A stretch of 64,000 bases of DNA from Desulfoscipio geothermicus. GTDB taxonomy: Bacteria; Bacillota; Desulfotomaculia; Desulfotomaculales; Desulfallaceae. Location: assembly GCA_016841205.1 (NCBI GenBank), contig JAENZP010000002.1, positions 124,001 through 188,000 of the forward strand, in the 5' to 3' direction. Shown piece after piece: positions 53,601 to 60,157 of this stretch (its first letter is position 1; the number at the start of each line of letters is the position of its first letter). Made by a program: the position numbers and the translations under genes. Below the pieces are notes generated by a model. It was not told the origin of the DNA, made no database searches, and saw only the letters and a program-made list of their open reading frames with translations.

Positions 53601-56094
53601 CCATACCATTGGTATCATTTTCAACAAGATTACCTGACGAAGACGAAAAGGCAACATATCTCCCATCAGAGCTGACTGCAGCCCCATAACTGTCCAGATC
53701 TCCTTCCTCACCCAGCTCCGGTATTTGGGGAACACTTATTCTTTCCAGCTTTGCGGCTCCGTCAGGTGTTGATTCATTCAATGTGCTTACTATAATGCCG
53801 GGACCATTATCTGTCCGGTTACCGGCAGCATCCACGGCCTCAATCTTGAAGCTGTATTCCGTCTCTGCCAGAAGCCCCGTAACCTCGTATACTGAATCAG
53901 TTACCGTATATTCACAATTGCTGTCTACGTGTATTTCATAACCTATCACTCCAACATTATCCGCTGCTTCGGTCCAGCTTAGCGTAATTGCGTTTACTCC
54001 GATTTCATCTGCGTTTACAACGCTCTCTGCAGGCCACTGTGGGGGTGTTGTATCCTGTTCTCCGTTGATCAGTATTGAAATGCTTCCATCCCCATTGTTC
54101 ACAACAGCAAGGTCATCCTTGCCATCATTGTTGAAATCCCCTGACACAAGATTAACCGGGGATTCTCCCACAGAAAAATCCTGCCTGAAGTGGAACATAC
54201 CATATGATCCCTTAAGTATGGAAACCTTATTGCTGTACCTGTTTGCAACTGCGATATCGGGCTTATCGTCACAATTGTAATCTCCGCCGGCGATACCACA
54301 TGCCCCGTAAAGAACCTCATAAGAAAATTCGCTGAAGGAGGATATGTCGTTTTCCCTGTTAAGCCCATATACAATATTCAATTCGTCAAATGATGAGCTG
54401 AAATTGGTTACTGCTAAATCAGACTTGCCATCATCGTTAAAGTCATCAGAAACAATACCAAGGGGATAACTTCCTGCAGGGTGAGTCTCTGCCACATTAA
54501 AGGTTCCGTCTGCCAAGCCCATAAGAATTGAAACTCCTTTAAAACCATAATCCTTGCTGACTACGGCAATATCACTGTTATTGTCTCCATTGAAATCTCC
54601 CAGTGCCATTCTTCCCGGCGAGCTTTCCACGGCATAATCACCGGAAAAGGTAAAGCTGCCGTCACCATTTCCCAAAAGGATGCTTACATTATTAGAACTG
54701 CGATTTGAGACTGCAAGATCTGCATTTCCATCCTTATTAAAATCTCCGCTCAAAACAGTATTCGGAGAAGTCCCCGTATTGTAGCTGTTACCTTTTGTAA
54801 AGCTGCCGTCACCATTATTAATCATTATCACACATGCATTGCTTATTGTAACCGCAAGGTCAGGGTAGCTATCCGGATTGAACATACCGGAAGTTACCCA
54901 TATGCTACTATAGCCTACATCATAATACAGGCAGTCCTGAAAGGTTCCGTTTCCTTTTCCAAGTATTACCCCTATGGCGTTCTGTACGGATCTGGTTGAT
55001 ACAATATCAAGGTTGCCATCCCTGTCAAAATCATCAACTACCGCAGCATAAGGCTGACCTCCTATATAACAGCTGTCCATGGAAGTAAAGGATGCCTGGT
55101 CCAGTGGGGCCATGGTTCCGTATGCTCCAAAGGCAATATCTATATTACCCGATGCATCCGGCTCATCAATTCCTATCTGTGCAAAAGGTATTTTAAATTC
55201 ATATACCTTGTGCTGGTAATTAACCCTTCCTGTATATATAAATCCCGGAGTACCCCATTGTGTTTCCTCCATTGAAGACTTGAATTCCCTTACACCCTCT
55301 GGAGTGTTTATGTAAACCTTGGCATAATCCTCGTCCCCATCCATTGTATTATCAGGGGTAGCATCAAATAATACATACAGGTTCTTGTTATCGTTAAGCA
55401 CCCATATGTAAATGTAACCCTCTGGATGACCTGAGCCGGTAGCCGCATATTCCTTGACAAAAGGCTTCATCAAATCAGCTTCGTCAATATTTCCGTCTAT
55501 TGAGACTGCTCCTACTGATGTATTTAATTCATAATGATAAAACTCGGAATGGGAGTTTATATCCTTGTACATGTTGGAAAGAGGGAATTGAAAAGGCTCC
55601 TTGCTTATTTCCACCGGCTCTATACGTGCCGATATTTTCATTATCCCATTGCCGGGTAACCGGTCAAGCAATAACTCAAGACCACCCCCAGGTATTGAAA
55701 TCAAATCATTATCCTTAACGGAAAGCTTTTCTGTTTCTGTTTTATCTCCAAAATCATTTAAAGGTGTAATTCCGCCAATTGAAACATAATCCAGGTAAGC
55801 GGCACCTCCACCGGATTTATTTATATAAATCCGTATATTATCCTTATAATCTATGCAATCCTTAAGATTAACGGATAAATCACCGATACATCTGCCAAAA
55901 CCCAGTAACCCGATTTCCTCCGGTCCTTTACCTACATCGGCATAAACTTTTAAATATCCGTTTGTTTCCCCCTCTGCCCTTAAGACAACTATATTATTTG
56001 ATGCGTAAACATTTTTACTATCCGGAAACAATACGAATTGAAACATAACGATAATAATCAGCAAAACTGCCATACCTTTTTTACATGTAGACAA
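44698..56094 (-). CDS. Giant SLH-anchored multi-propeller surface protein
   Basis: The 3798-residue protein has, in order: signal peptide (1-31), a CBM9/DOMON-like region (about 190-340, VSIDGNIDEADL), FG-GAP/VCBS repeats (about 345-680, for example DFNKDGNADLAV), FN3 (about 681-775), TolB-like PD40 repeats (about 790-1188, VSSDGRYVAFSSSSGNLVEND), FN3 (about 1190-1285), PKD-like domain (about 1288-1400), two near-identical 931-residue-period units (1406-2327 and 2337-3258), FN3 (about 3268-3365), a beta-rich region, and three C-terminal SLH domains (about 3613-3793). Each big unit holds an Ig-like domain, an FG-GAP propeller, another Ig-like domain and a BNR/Asp-box propeller (GGVTWV, GGITWN, GGANWR). 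It should be displayed on the S-layer, for adhesion or polymer binding. The TTG start follows GGGAGG. An AraC gene lies just upstream. Confidence 0.92.
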   Translation of the reverse strand: MSTCKKGMAVLLIIIVMFQFVLFPDSKNVYASNNIVVLRAEGETNGYLKVYADVGKGPEEIGLLGFGRCIGDLSVNLKDCIDYKDNIRIYINKSGGGAAYLDYVSIGGITPLNDFGDKTETEKLSVKDNDLISIPGGGLELLLDRLPGNGIMKISARIEPVEISKEPFQFPLSNMYKDINSHSEFYHYELNTSVGAVSIDGNIDEADLMKPFVKEYAATGSGHPEGYIYIWVLNDNKNLYVLFDATPDNTMDGDEDYAKVYINTPEGVREFKSSMEETQWGTPGFIYTGRVNYQHKVYEFKIPFAQIGIDEPDASGNIDIAFGAYGTMAPLDQASFTSMDSCYIGGQPYAAVVDDFDRDGNLDIVSTRSVQNAIGVILGKGNGTFQDCLYYDVGYSSIWVTSGMFNPDSYPDLAVTISNACVIMINNGDGSFTKGNSYNTGTSPNTVLSGDFNKDGNADLAVSNRSSNNVSILLGNGDGSFTFSGDYAVESSPGRMALGDFNGDNNSDIAVVSKDYGFKGVSILMGLADGTFNVAETHPAGSYPLGIVSDDFNDDGKSDLAVTNFSSSFDELNIVYGLNRENDISSFSEFSYEVLYGACGIAGGDYNCDDKPDIAVANRYSNKVSILKGSYGMFHFRQDFSVGESPVNLVSGDFNNDGKDDLAVVNNGDGSISILINGEQDTTPPQWPAESVVNADEIGVNAITLSWTEAADNVGVIGYEIHVDSNCEYTVTDSVYEVTGLLAETEYSFKIEAVDAAGNRTDNGPGIIVSTLNESTPDGAAKLERISVPQIPELGEEGDLDSYGAAVSSDGRYVAFSSSSGNLVENDTNGMGDVFLYDRDEKEIMRVSVSSDGTEASFGISDSPSISGDGRYIAFGSSAFNLVSGDVNGNYDIFVYDAQTGETKLASMTSDGIQGNGSSNNGVISTDGRYVVFCSTSTNFVSEDTDNISDIYIKDMGTGTLELVSKNSGQACFLPDVSGDGRYVVYNSRDGSIVDGDTNNLDDIFLYDRQTEQTTRISVDSDGDQAVGGDSSYGRITADGEYVVFRSLAVNLVENDNNEKSDIFAHDVENGITERVSLTSNGEECSGNCTLPDISDDGRYITFVSNADNFCENDSNSSDDVFLHDILTGETTCLSLNKDGAAGNGDSSGSCISDDGRYIVFNSVAGDLIDNDTNGAFDIFLYSNFNISGEEDNSPPQWNDDSIVYAFPVTSSGAVITWSDAMDESLIKKYRIYVNGVFITAVDGETNTYELTELSSSTEYSCQIQAVDEFDNESDDGPAVIFTTPGISQSAPVADAGGPYAINWGDSLLLDGSASYDPNAAEGDSIVSYKWDINNNGMYNDASGATVSLTWEQLQSIYGAAGITLQSADPGTNVPFYQVNLMVTDATNRSSTAVTSLHIYDPTVLPLTISQSENVIHSGDTLQFTASEAVEWSVRQVPGVDVGSIDANGLYTAPDRVPPSGKVCIYAESLSDHERVMALVEVCPEASDSVFVEGMSLPVPSGVNTSHGTYKLEDIGGDGITDLWISGDHRSVDGLSYYTGQGDGTFELSMQLEKYMLSSDVSYPEKSWIEELTGDEYPDMVVMRDNDNDDGFDEIRVYEGDGTGRFTRLWSNRDGIATPATGGVPSPVLLFEDVDNDEDMDIIQTGLDSPIVVRLNDGAGRFTGGGSYSKEGRSACLYAGDQNSDGYIDLVVFNRESGWPAVTGSGIKVFLNDGYGGFEGQPLFKPWGDTYYSTGMLLFGDVTSDGVGDMIVSRYAGPELYLLKGLDDGTFGEPEALGITGDPKTFIHADDDGCLDLLITTVAAQPEGNNYSIELWNGDGNGGFNYSGDIWQSGRYIHEVKVTELNGDSRYDLAVKISPKAGADGYVTGTLLGGADNAVAPALKLYPDPKRIVNMGDRYEIMYFAEQTGLIETDIQWYVNDIPGGNEDIGTIVQADDYKAKYLPPEENDLLSDVTIKVANTDGTQALTSEVAFTRYEWHKVSDHTLDNLRIKKLKWASDGSRLYAATETGVLWSGNGGVTWVAASGSGENALPQSTIKSLAVDQDDPLTVYVGVMRFIEGEYGYGGVYKTVDGGITWNPANNGLPTTNVGATPNQPYFSIWDDTLVFGERVGEARTLYASVRMGGINTDGLYRSDDGGANWRKAAISDGNDLINYIAAASNSPVVYAIRRGDEAIELFKSSNGGLDWSSIQTNIAANLPDYTFIPGCVVVDPHDDEHVIVVGNVKIYGITPSDTYVFDSRDGGVTWTETGSDFGISGTPVFSPATAGTVITTSGFLSTEPEDVHWHRIKAGLKEGTTVLSFETIDIAPAGAPSSGTFYAATCVGVFASEPLDGAASSLTISQSENVVHSGDTLQFTASKAVEWSVRQVPGVDVGSIDANGLYTAPDRVPPSGKVCIYAESLSDHERVMALVEVCPEASDSVFVEGMSLPVPSGVNTSHGTYKLEDIGGDGITDLWISGDHRSVDGLSYYTGQGDGTFELSMQLEKYMLSSDVSYPEKSWIEELTGDEYPDMVVMRDNDNDDGFDEIRVYEGDGTGRFTRLWSNRDGIATPATGGVPSPVLLFEDVDNDEDMDIIQTGLDSPIVVRLNDGAGRFTGGGSYSKEGRSACLYAGDQNSDGYIDLVVFNRESGWPAVTGSGIKVFLNDGYGGFEGQPLFKPWGDTYYSTGMLLFGDVTSDGVGDMIVSRYAGPELYLLKGLDDGTFGEPEALGITGDPKTFIHADDDGCLDLLITTVAAQPEGNNYSIELWNGDGNGGFNYSGDIWQSGRYIHEVKVTELNGDSRYDLAVKISPKAGADGYVTGTLLGGADNAVAPALKLYPDPKRIVNMGDRYEIMYFAEQTGLIETDIQWYVNDIPGGNEDIGTIVQADDYKAKYLPPEENDLLSDVTIKVANTDGTQALTSEVAFTRYEWHKVSDHTLDNLRIKKLKWASDGSRLYAATETGVLWSGNGGVTWVAASGSGENALPQSTIKSLAVDQDDPLTVYVGVMRFIEGEYGYGGVYKTVDGGITWNPANNGLPTTNVGATPNQPYFSIWDDTLVFGERVGEARTLYASVRMGGINTDGLYRSDDGGANWRKAAISDGNDLINYIAAASNSPVVYAIRRGDEAIELFKSSNGGLDWSSIQTNIAANLPDYTFIPGCVVVDPHDDEHVIVVGNVKIYGITPSDTYVFDSRDGGVTWTETGSDFGISGTPVFSPATAGTVITTSGFLSTEPEDVHWHRIKAGLKEGTTVLSFETIDIAPAGAPSSGTFYAATRAGVFATVLPGELPPPTDDFEAPTWSQDDVLTAANITSSSLALTWAPAEDDVNITGYRIYMNGKLYVTLGDVLTTNIVGLSPGTQYTFMVRAGDGAGNWTPDGPNTTVTTASNTSGSSYEDEDKDEDTQDTNSVTVESSNGKIVSIPASVSTVLDKDKGLITNVVIDEDRALDAVNNSEAGSIIAVQVMQSEKLNVEMSGKLMNKMADRGISLGIQSPYASYTLPASELNIEAIMEKTGIEAKDAKLNVTIAQADEEEIKEALKYANSAGLKIVGTPVKFKIEIMAGDKTYEVTRFGSYVERTIKLPGPVNPNFAVGVEVTGNGSFTPVPTRFKQSNGQTSAVIMRNTNSTYTVIENRKTFIDTADHWAEENINILASKLIVNGTPRNTFAPDDYITRAELVSVTVRALGLAEMPEKALFNDVSTDDWYAGNIGAAINVGIIRGYNDGSFKPNAYVSRQETAVIIKNALEFAGVDMSIDSADIQQYLSRFGDYNDIGLWARPSIALMVKHSIIEGYVDGTLRPSGKITRAEAVVMIIRMMIKLEFI
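46322..49085 (-). repeat. 2.76-kb internal repeat, copy A (C-terminal copy in the protein)
   Basis: Offset from copy B by exactly 2793 bp (931 codons). By eye the two are identical through the interior; differences cluster at the ends (for example cctgcacgag versus cctacacaag at the left, tttgaagc versus tccgaagc at the right). A 29-bp spacer (49086-49114) separates the copies. Confidence 0.95.
49115..51878 (-). repeat. 2.76-kb internal repeat, copy B (N-terminal copy in the protein)
   Basis: Second copy of the unit encoding the Ig-like/FG-GAP/Ig-like/BNR block. The ORF track shows identical translations of shadow ORFs in both copies (for example 46651..47310 and 49444..50103), confirming near-perfect identity over long stretches. 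Confidence 0.95.
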
Positions 56095-56377
56095 AATGAT
56101 TCCTCCCTAATAAAGCCCTATCCGATTTACATCATATGGACTTTAATACTCAGCCAGAGTCTACCATTATTGTCTAACAAAAACTGTCCAAAACTGTCCA
56201 ATTTTTTTGTAAAAAACTGCTTTGTTTTATGTACATAAAGCTTGTATTAGCGTTAAAAAATTGTTCCCCAAGGTAAGGCGGAGGAGATATGAATACACGG
56301 ATGTTTAATCCGATGACAACGCAGTAATGCGAAAACTTAATCAGTGGTATTATATAGAATCAAGTGTTGAATAGTAC
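56095..56377. other. Promoter region of the giant gene
   Basis: This gap between the AraC gene end and the giant gene start contains a tandem aaaactgtcc / aaaactgtcc repeat near 56188-56209, with 10-nt period, a candidate site for the adjacent AraC-type regulator. On the + strand a 12-codon ORF at 56289 has a good GGAGGAGAT ribosome site, but nothing downstream needs it. Confidence 0.4.
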
Positions 56378-57250
56378 TTAAAAAATGAAGTATATTCTTT
56401 TGTATCTTGACGGCGTTATTCCTTTTGCGCGCTTAAAGGCTTTGGAAAAATGTGCTGCATCTACAAATCCACAACTTGTACCGACCTCTTCAATGGAATA
56501 ATTCCCGTTTTTTAACATTTCCTCGGCTTTTTCAAGTCTCAGGGCTAAAAGAAATTCATGTGGTGTTCTGCCTGTCTGTTCCTTGAACATGTGCATGAAA
56601 TAATAAGGGCTTATATGTATATGCTTGCATATGTCCTCAATTTTAATATTTGCATTAAAGTGTGCACGCATATACTCCTTTGCTATTTTTAAGTAATTAT
56701 AAGCATCTGCAGGCTTATTATTCTTCATCAGACTGTCGTTACCTGTTTCTCTTAATATTTGAATGGCTATCTGCATACTTATGCTTTGAAGCATCAGCTT
56801 GCAGCTTTCATTATAGTTCTCCAATTCCTCTCCGAAATAGTTGATAAGGCTGATGAGCTTTGAACTGTAAGGGGTATTTACCAATGAAGAGCTGTTTATT
56901 ATAATTTTCCCAAAAGCACTTAATGCAACCTCGTGAAGAAAATCTTCTTTAATGTTCATTGCAATATACGGATGTGTAGGTGCATATTTGTTACATGTGA
57001 TAATTGTATCCGGTGCAATCATCGCAATCCTACCCTTTCCACACTGGTATTCATGCTTTCCTACCTTAATGGGAGGTGGTGTGCAGACAGGAAAAACAAA
57101 GTGATAATCCCTAATATATGTTTTCATTCCTATAAGGTATGATGAAGGCCTGAAAACAATTATATCAGCATCGGTATATGTCTCTACCTTTACTTTTCTG
57201 TATTCCTCCGGCGGAACCTGATTGATAAAATGCATAAATCCCTTTTCCAT
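56378..57250 (-). CDS. AraC-family transcriptional regulator
   Basis: The 290-residue protein has an N-terminal cupin-like sensing domain (about residues 15-150) and a C-terminal double helix-turn-helix of AraC (IKIEDICKHIHISPYYFMHM, then YSIEEVGTSCGFVDAAHFSK and the closing GITPSRYKR). ATG 57250 follows GGGAGG; the ORF track start is five codons earlier. It is codirectional with the giant surface-protein gene 283 nt downstream, so it may activate that gene in response to a carbohydrate; that is inference from position. Confidence 0.92.
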   Translation of the reverse strand: MEKGFMHFINQVPPEEYRKVKVETYTDADIIVFRPSSYLIGMKTYIRDYHFVFPVCTPPPIKVGKHEYQCGKGRIAMIAPDTIITCNKYAPTHPYIAMNIKEDFLHEVALSAFGKIIINSSSLVNTPYSSKLISLINYFGEELENYNESCKLMLQSISMQIAIQILRETGNDSLMKNNKPADAYNYLKIAKEYMRAHFNANIKIEDICKHIHISPYYFMHMFKEQTGRTPHEFLLALRLEKAEEMLKNGNYSIEEVGTSCGFVDAAHFSKAFKRAKGITPSRYKRIYFIF

Positions 57251-57690
57251 AAATCTACCTCCCATAATTGCTCCGGTTTTAAATAAATCATCTTTTATTT
57301 CTTTTTAAACTTATTATAATCCATGGCAGAATTCTCAATAATAAATGAAATCCATAAAATCAATTTCCTTGTCATGCTTTTTGGTATTTATACATTATCA
57401 AAAGGAATATGTGCTTGTCTTTATTTTTATAAAAAAATATCTTGACCTACAATGCCCGTCCAAAATCGAAACAAAATCTATCCCATGAAGCTTTTTTAAA
57501 ACCATGATGTTATTTCAGCTTATTATAAGGATAATGATTTTAAAAAGTACAAAAATGGAGACATTAATAGCATCTGCAATGGGTTATGCAACATCATACT
57601 CAGCTTTAAGCGGTATAGATGACCCACATCAGGGTATTCTTACAATGCTAAAAGAGGGTATGACCATGTTAAACCTTAAGGGTAAAAATT
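57251..57690. other. Gap with a short coding-like ORF of unknown origin
   Basis: An ORF inside 57504-57692 on the + strand (METLIASAMGYATSYSALSG..., ending LNLKGKN) looks protein-like but has no ribosome site; it directly precedes the recombinase remnant and may belong to the same decayed element. The upstream part is the AraC promoter region. Confidence 0.35.
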
Positions 57691-57989
57691 AACGGCAAAC
57701 GAAATAACCATAAAAATAAAGATGATACTGAAATTATCCGTATACCCAAGGAAAACCAAGAATTATTGATGAAAAGTTATTCCGCAATGTTGAAGCAATA
57801 ATGAATTCAAGAAAACGCTACGGTGAAAGAGCAAGGCAAAAGGCTATATTGAACTATCTACTTAGTGGGAAAGTTAGATGCGGTAAATGCGGCTCCGCAA
57901 TGGTTGGAAATTTAACAAGAAATCAGGTAGTCGTCTATGAAAACCAAGTTGAAATTTCTTTAAATCTCTTTTTGGATACTATTGGCTAA
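57691..57989 (+). pseudogene. Remnant of a large serine recombinase
   Basis: Two frames read on from each other: DDTEIIRIPK (57724 region) and then, after a frameshift near 57754, PRIIDEKLFRNVEAIMNSRK followed by YLLSGKVRCGKCGSAMVGN. The last piece is the recombinase zinc beta-ribbon with its first CxxC. The catalytic resolvase domain and the second CxxC are gone, so the protein is inactive. It marks an old phage or ICE-type insertion. Confidence 0.75.
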
Positions 57990-58005
57990 AGTACAACAAA
58001 TTGAT

Positions 58006-58063
58006 AAACTGCACACCCCCTATCTAATGTCAAACGATTTGCAGGATAGGGGGTGTGCAGTTT
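58006..58063. terminator. 19-bp perfect inverted repeat
   Basis: aaactgcacaccccctatc and its exact complement are separated by 20 nt. A TTTT follows on the + strand. It lies between the recombinase relic and the alpha/beta hydrolase stop, so it may be a bidirectional terminator or an end of the decayed element. A partial echo (gggatagggggtatgcaaact) lies at 59289 upstream of MerR's stop. Confidence 0.55.
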
Positions 58064-58169
58064 TCAGGGTGTGCATTACATTAATAAACCATCATGAGAC
58101 ATCTTATTTTCGATTCTCATTGTTATGGCCTCAATTCGGGCTGGATGGCTTCTTGCGTATAATCGGAAT

Positions 58170-59114
58170 TTATTTTAGGTTTTCTTTAAAGAAGGTTTCC
58201 AGTTTATCGAATGGAATTCGATCCACGCGATCATACAAATCAATGTGCTCTGCATCTTCAACTATATAAAGTTCTTTTGGTGCCTTCGCAGCAGCGTGGG
58301 CATTTTCGCTGAAGAACTTTGAGTGTGCCCGGTCGCCCATAACAAACAGAATCGGTCTCGGTGATATCTCATCAATGTAATCGAGTAATCTGTAATTCAT
58401 GAATGCCAGATTGCTTGTGGTTGTAAATCCGCCTCTTGCGTGGGGATGGTGTCCTCTCTTGACGGCATAGAATCGGAACCACTCAGCAGTAGGCTCCTCC
58501 AAATCGGCTGGCACTTCATCCAGCGGTGTTTCGGGGAAGAAAGGGATATACTCTGGATAGCCATTCTCCGCATCTATCCATCTTTGCCTAGACAATTTTT
58601 CCTTTGCCTCCTGAAGAGCAGACTGATCCATCCCCAGGCGGCTGGCCGTAGTCATGTCATACATGGACGCTGTTGCAACGGCCTTGATCCTGGTATCCAT
58701 CTGCGTCGCAGACAATGCAAAACCACCAGAACCACAGATGCCGATCGCACCAATCTTTTCTCGGTCAACAAAGCTCTGAAGCCCGAGATAATCCACTCCG
58801 GCACTGAAGCTCTCCGTAAAAATGTCCGGAGATGAAACGCGTCTCGGCTCACCCTCCGACTCACCCATAAAGGACGGATCAAAGGTCAGAACAATAAATC
58901 CACGTTGGGCAAGCTCGTTAGCATAAACACTGGGGCCCTGTTCCTTCACACCGCCGTAGGGAGCCCCTACGATGAGAGCGGGGTATTTCTTGCTCGCATC
59001 CAGATCTTTGGCCGTATACAGATCTCCGGCCATTACTATTCCGTAGCGATTCTTGTAAGATACATGGGTGCGCTTCACATTTTCGTTCAATTTGCAAATA
59101 TAGTATTCAGACAT
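58170..59114 (-). CDS. Alpha/beta hydrolase (YcjY/dienelactone-hydrolase-like)
   Basis: The 314-residue protein has the fold's oxyanion-side motif GAPYGGVKEQGPSVYANELA, a nucleophile elbow GAIGICGSGGFALS, an acid region ILFVMGDRAHS and a closing His in VEDAEHIDLYDR. The elbow has Cys in the position of the classical Ser (GICGS), as in dienelactone-hydrolase-like members, so a Cys nucleophile is likely. Substrate unknown. CAGGAGG precedes the ATG. It lies 198 nt downstream of the MerR gene on the same strand and probably belongs functionally to the redox operon. Confidence 0.87.
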   Translation of the reverse strand: MSEYYICKLNENVKRTHVSYKNRYGIVMAGDLYTAKDLDASKKYPALIVGAPYGGVKEQGPSVYANELAQRGFIVLTFDPSFMGESEGEPRRVSSPDIFTESFSAGVDYLGLQSFVDREKIGAIGICGSGGFALSATQMDTRIKAVATASMYDMTTASRLGMDQSALQEAKEKLSRQRWIDAENGYPEYIPFFPETPLDEVPADLEEPTAEWFRFYAVKRGHHPHARGGFTTTSNLAFMNYRLLDYIDEISPRPILFVMGDRAHSKFFSENAHAAAKAPKELYIVEDAEHIDLYDRVDRIPFDKLETFFKENLK

Positions 59115-59312
59115 TTCTTTGCCTCCTGATTTTCAATAATTCTTTTATACTGTATAGCGAAGCCAAACCGTTCCACCGACCAGAACTTCAGTGATTTTCA
59201 GTCCAAAGCCAATGGCCCGATCAGTTGCAGGCCGCCTCTTGTTCAAGCGTACAGTTTTCTTGTGAAAATATAATTATTCTCCAATTAATGGGATAGGGGG
59301 TATGCAAACTAA

Positions 59313-59693
59313 TTATTTTCTAAAGTTTTCTTCTTCGAATTTAAGCATTCTCTCCTCATATCCGTCCAACTTCCAGTCCAATTTTGCCAGTACCTCGTTC
59401 ATCTCGTTAATTCTTGCCACAATCTGCTCCCGCTGCTCAAGGAGAAGTTTCTTACGTGCAGAAATCGTCTCCGAACCCTGATGAAACAGTTTGACATATT
59501 CAATCAACGTTTCTACAGAAACTCCGGCAGAACGCATACACTTGATATATTCAACCCAACGGCAATCTTCTTCAGAATAGTCCCTTATTCCTCCGGATGT
59601 ACGTTGTACGTTTGGCAGCAAGCCAACCCGTTCATAATATCGCAAGGTATCAGCCGTCAATTCGTATTTTTTCGCTACTTCAGAGATCGTCAT
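59313..59693 (-). CDS. MerR-family regulator (AdhR-like)
   Basis: A 126-residue protein with the MerR helix-turn-helix (MTISEVAKKYELTADTLRYYERVGLLPNVQR) at the N-terminus and a C-terminal coiled coil. Metal-binding cysteines of MerR/CueR are absent; the motif GGIRDYSEEDCRWVEYIKCM, with size, resembles the aldehyde-responsive AdhR/YraB group, which regulates alcohol dehydrogenase, CMD and similar genes by Cys modification. The operon content fits that. AGGAGGTG precedes the ATG, 22 nt after the cupin gene. Confidence 0.9.
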   Translation of the reverse strand: MTISEVAKKYELTADTLRYYERVGLLPNVQRTSGGIRDYSEEDCRWVEYIKCMRSAGVSVETLIEYVKLFHQGSETISARKKLLLEQREQIVARINEMNEVLAKLDWKLDGYEERMLKFEEENFRK

Positions 59694-59715
59694 ATCGCCG
59701 TTTCACCTCCTTACG

Positions 59716-60108
59716 TTATGCAAGTTTTTTATATTCCTCGTCAGATATTGGTTCAAGCCACTCGTTAGACCCGCCTTCCGCAGGTATCTCAACGGCAAGG
59801 TGAGAAAACCAGCTGTCCTTAGCAGCGCCATGCCAGTGCTTAACTTCGGCAGGAATTTCCACAACATCTCCAGGATGTAATTCCCGGGCCGGTTCTCCCC
59901 AGGCCTGATACCAACCACGTCCGCCGGTAACCAGTAGAATTTGGCCACCCTTATGATGAATATGCCAGTTATTGCGGCAGCCCGGCTCAAAGGTTACATT
60001 GCCAATTGGTACACCAGCTGTTGTGAGCATTTTAAGGTAAGCTGTACCTATGAAATATTTTGAAAATTGCTCAGGAAGAGGAGCTCCCTTCGGAAAAATA
60101 TTATCCAT
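59716..60108 (-). CDS. Cupin-domain protein
   Basis: A 130-residue single cupin with motif 1 G-(x)5-HxH-(x)3,4-E-like NNWHIHHKGGQILLVTGGRG and motif 2 GDVVEIPAEVKHWHGA. The metal ligands His are present, while the usual Glu of motif 1 is Gln. Such small cupins accompany AdhR-type operons together with CMD proteins. Activity unknown. ATGGAGGGAC precedes the ATG. It follows the broken SDR gene by 49 nt. Confidence 0.9.
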   Translation of the reverse strand: MDNIFPKGAPLPEQFSKYFIGTAYLKMLTTAGVPIGNVTFEPGCRNNWHIHHKGGQILLVTGGRGWYQAWGEPARELHPGDVVEIPAEVKHWHGAAKDSWFSHLAVEIPAEGGSNEWLEPISDEEYKKLA

Positions 60109-60157
60109 TATAGTCCCTCCATTTATGTTTAACCTTACATTTTTAGCGATGTTGCCA

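Noticed and set aside
56289-56327. 12-codon + strand ORF with a GGAGGAGAT ribosome site
   Set aside because: No + strand gene follows that it could lead into; chance cannot be excluded for so short a frame.
59140-59275. Coding-like minus frame (ending KITEVLVGGTVWLRYTV) between MerR and the hydrolase gene
   Set aside because: No start or ribosome site and no family recognised; possibly a relic, but not enough to annotate.
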